Positions 4,914 through 5,967 of a stretch of DNA of 5,967 bases are shown piece after piece. Made by a program: the position numbers and the translations under genes. The stretch's first letter is position 1. Every line of letters begins with the position of its first letter. The notes under the pieces were generated by a model that did not search any database, was not told the DNA's origin, and saw only the letters and a program-made list of their open reading frames with translations. Origin of the DNA: an uncultured Bacteroidales bacterium (GTDB taxonomy: Bacteria; Bacteroidota; Bacteroidia; Bacteroidales; UBA932); NCBI GenBank assembly GCA_946549475.1, contig CAMNQO010000108.1:1-5967 (forward strand). Reading direction: 5' to 3'.

Positions 4914-5967
4914 ATGGACAGATTGTCTCTTTTCACACACTTGATGTTGCTGGGCCTCGGGCTGAGCGACGATGTTCCACAGGGCTTGCGCGAACTGATG
5001 GAGGGGGATGAGGAACGGAAAAACCAATGCCTGCGGGAGGTCTTCCAACTCGGAGTGGAACAAGGCTTTCCTTCCGTCTTGTATGACGGATTGCAGAAAG
5101 TCTTTGCCCAAGGCTCCTACCGGATGGATGAAGATCTCAACTACGACTGGTTCGGTACCTGTCTCGGGGCGGAGGTGGCTTATGCCGCGCAGGAAAAGAC
5201 GCTTTCTTTCCTTGCCGCCTTTTATCATCATTATGGGCTGGAAATGATGCTGCTCAAGGGTTTCGGCCTGTGTCCGCTCTATCCGGTCCCCAATCACCGC
5301 CCTTTGGGTGATATTGATATCTGGCTGTTCGGGGAACTCGAAAAAGGAGACCGGCTGCTCGAAGAAAAATTGGGCATACAGGTAGAGAAGGATAAGGAAC
5401 ACCATACGGTTTTCAGTATCAACGGCATCATGGTGGAGAATCATTATGAGTTCCTGAATCTGAAAAGTCACCCGACCAACCGTCTCTTCCACGATGCGCT
5501 GGAGCGTCTCGGGAGAGAAAAGACAGAGCCGGTGCAAGTGGACAGGGGAGCCTTGTTTTTGCCCTCGCCCACCTTCAACTCCGTCTTTTTGTTCCGTCAT
5601 CTCGCCCAGCATTATATGGGTGCCGGCATCAATTTCCGCCAGTTGGCGGACTGGGTGCTGTTCTTGAAAAGGGATGCCTCCCGGGTGGACTGGTCCGTCC
5701 TGACCGCCTTGGTCAAGAAGAGCGGCTGCGAGCCGTTCTATCGGGCCGTCATGGGCTTGAGCGTCCATCTTTTCGGCCTCTCCGAGCAGACGCTGCCCCC
5801 TTTTGAAAGGGCGGAGGCCTGGGAAAATCAGGTGGTCCGGGATATTCTTTCGGACAATGCGCAGGTGAGAGGGACGGGTCTGCGGGACCGTCTGGCCCGC
5901 TTCGGGCACCAGCGCCGCAAAATCAGCCTGGTCATTCAGGAGAGCGCACTGATGACTTTTCTGCGCA
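4914..5967 (+). CDS. Nucleotidyltransferase-like protein (NTP_transf_5 type), truncated at window end
   Basis: The first 351 residues are present with no stop, so the gene runs past the right edge. It begins at an ATG 2 bp after the LptF/G-family stop, without a Shine-Dalgarno site, so it belongs to the same operon. The recognisable part is MMLLKGFGLCPLYP (111-124) followed by RPLGDIDIWL (129-138). The LKG...Y...R..GDIDI pattern is typical of the uncharacterised nucleotidyltransferase group that I would expect to fall in Pfam NTP_transf_5 (PF14907). Asp133 and Asp135 would be the metal-binding pair, and Glu175 in VENHYEF the likely third acidic residue. The N-terminal part (1-100) is helical, and the later part has FLFRHLAQHYMG and FRQLADWVLFLKR (241-253), also common in this group. 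The substrate is unknown. Co-transcription with an LPS-export gene hints at an envelope-glycan role, which is inference only. No signal peptide is seen, so a cytoplasmic location is likely. Confidence 0.82.
   Translation, partial: MDRLSLFTHLMLLGLGLSDDVPQGLRELMEGDEERKNQCLREVFQLGVEQGFPSVLYDGLQKVFAQGSYRMDEDLNYDWFGTCLGAEVAYAAQEKTLSFLAAFYHHYGLEMMLLKGFGLCPLYPVPNHRPLGDIDIWLFGELEKGDRLLEEKLGIQVEKDKEHHTVFSINGIMVENHYEFLNLKSHPTNRLFHDALERLGREKTEPVQVDRGALFLPSPTFNSVFLFRHLAQHYMGAGINFRQLADWVLFLKRDASRVDWSVLTALVKKSGCEPFYRAVMGLSVHLFGLSEQTLPPFERAEAWENQVVRDILSDNAQVRGTGLRDRLARFGHQRRKISLVIQESALMTFLR

Noticed and set aside
4890..5909. Open frame of 339 codons on the minus strand at the right end.
   Set aside because: The plus strand carries an unbroken frame from 4914 with an LKG...GDIDI nucleotidyltransferase motif and tight operon spacing; the minus frame shows no motif.

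Overview
The window reads as ordinary chromosome from a member of the Bacteroidota, probably Bacteroidales with a mid-50s GC content (an Alistipes/Rikenellaceae-like genome would fit; the genus cannot be fixed from the sequence). Three things point there. The genes lack Shine-Dalgarno sites. The best promoters have the Bacteroidetes form TTG-N20-TAnnTTTG (-33/-7) rather than -35/-10. Several proteins (the short SSB, the Tgt without zinc cysteines, the small zinc-ribbon protein, the Tgt-linked LptF/G permease) look like the versions I remember from this phylum.

Layout. Positions 1-328 (+) hold the C-terminal end of a DegT/DnrJ/EryC1-type sugar aminotransferase that starts outside the window. 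It converges on, and overlaps by 20 bp, pepT (309-1532, -), the tripeptide aminopeptidase. Behind pepT on the same strand is a small uncharacterised zinc-ribbon protein (1588-1995, -). A 251-bp AT-rich divergent intergenic region (1996-2246) separates it from a short single-stranded DNA-binding protein gene (2247-2591, +). After ssb comes a strong inverted repeat (2617-2650), then a consensus promoter that ends almost on the start codon of tgt (2693-3823, +). tgt overlaps an LptF/LptG-family permease gene by 4 bp (3820-4911, +). That gene is followed 2 bp later by a nucleotidyltransferase-like gene of unknown function (4914 to the window end, +, truncated).

Functional reading. tgt, the permease gene and the nucleotidyltransferase-like gene form a tightly packed operon joining tRNA queuosine modification, lipopolysaccharide export and a possible nucleotidyl or sugar-nucleotide transfer step. 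With the sugar aminotransferase at the left edge, there is a mild surface-glycan flavour, but the two ends are separated by housekeeping genes and need not be related.

I found no mobile element, CRISPR array, tRNA or rRNA gene, or defence system, and nothing that amounts to a clearly new biological system. The observations most worth a second look are the probably leaderless tgt operon transcript, the missing zinc-site cysteines of Tgt, the short SSB without an acidic tail, and the two uncharacterised proteins.
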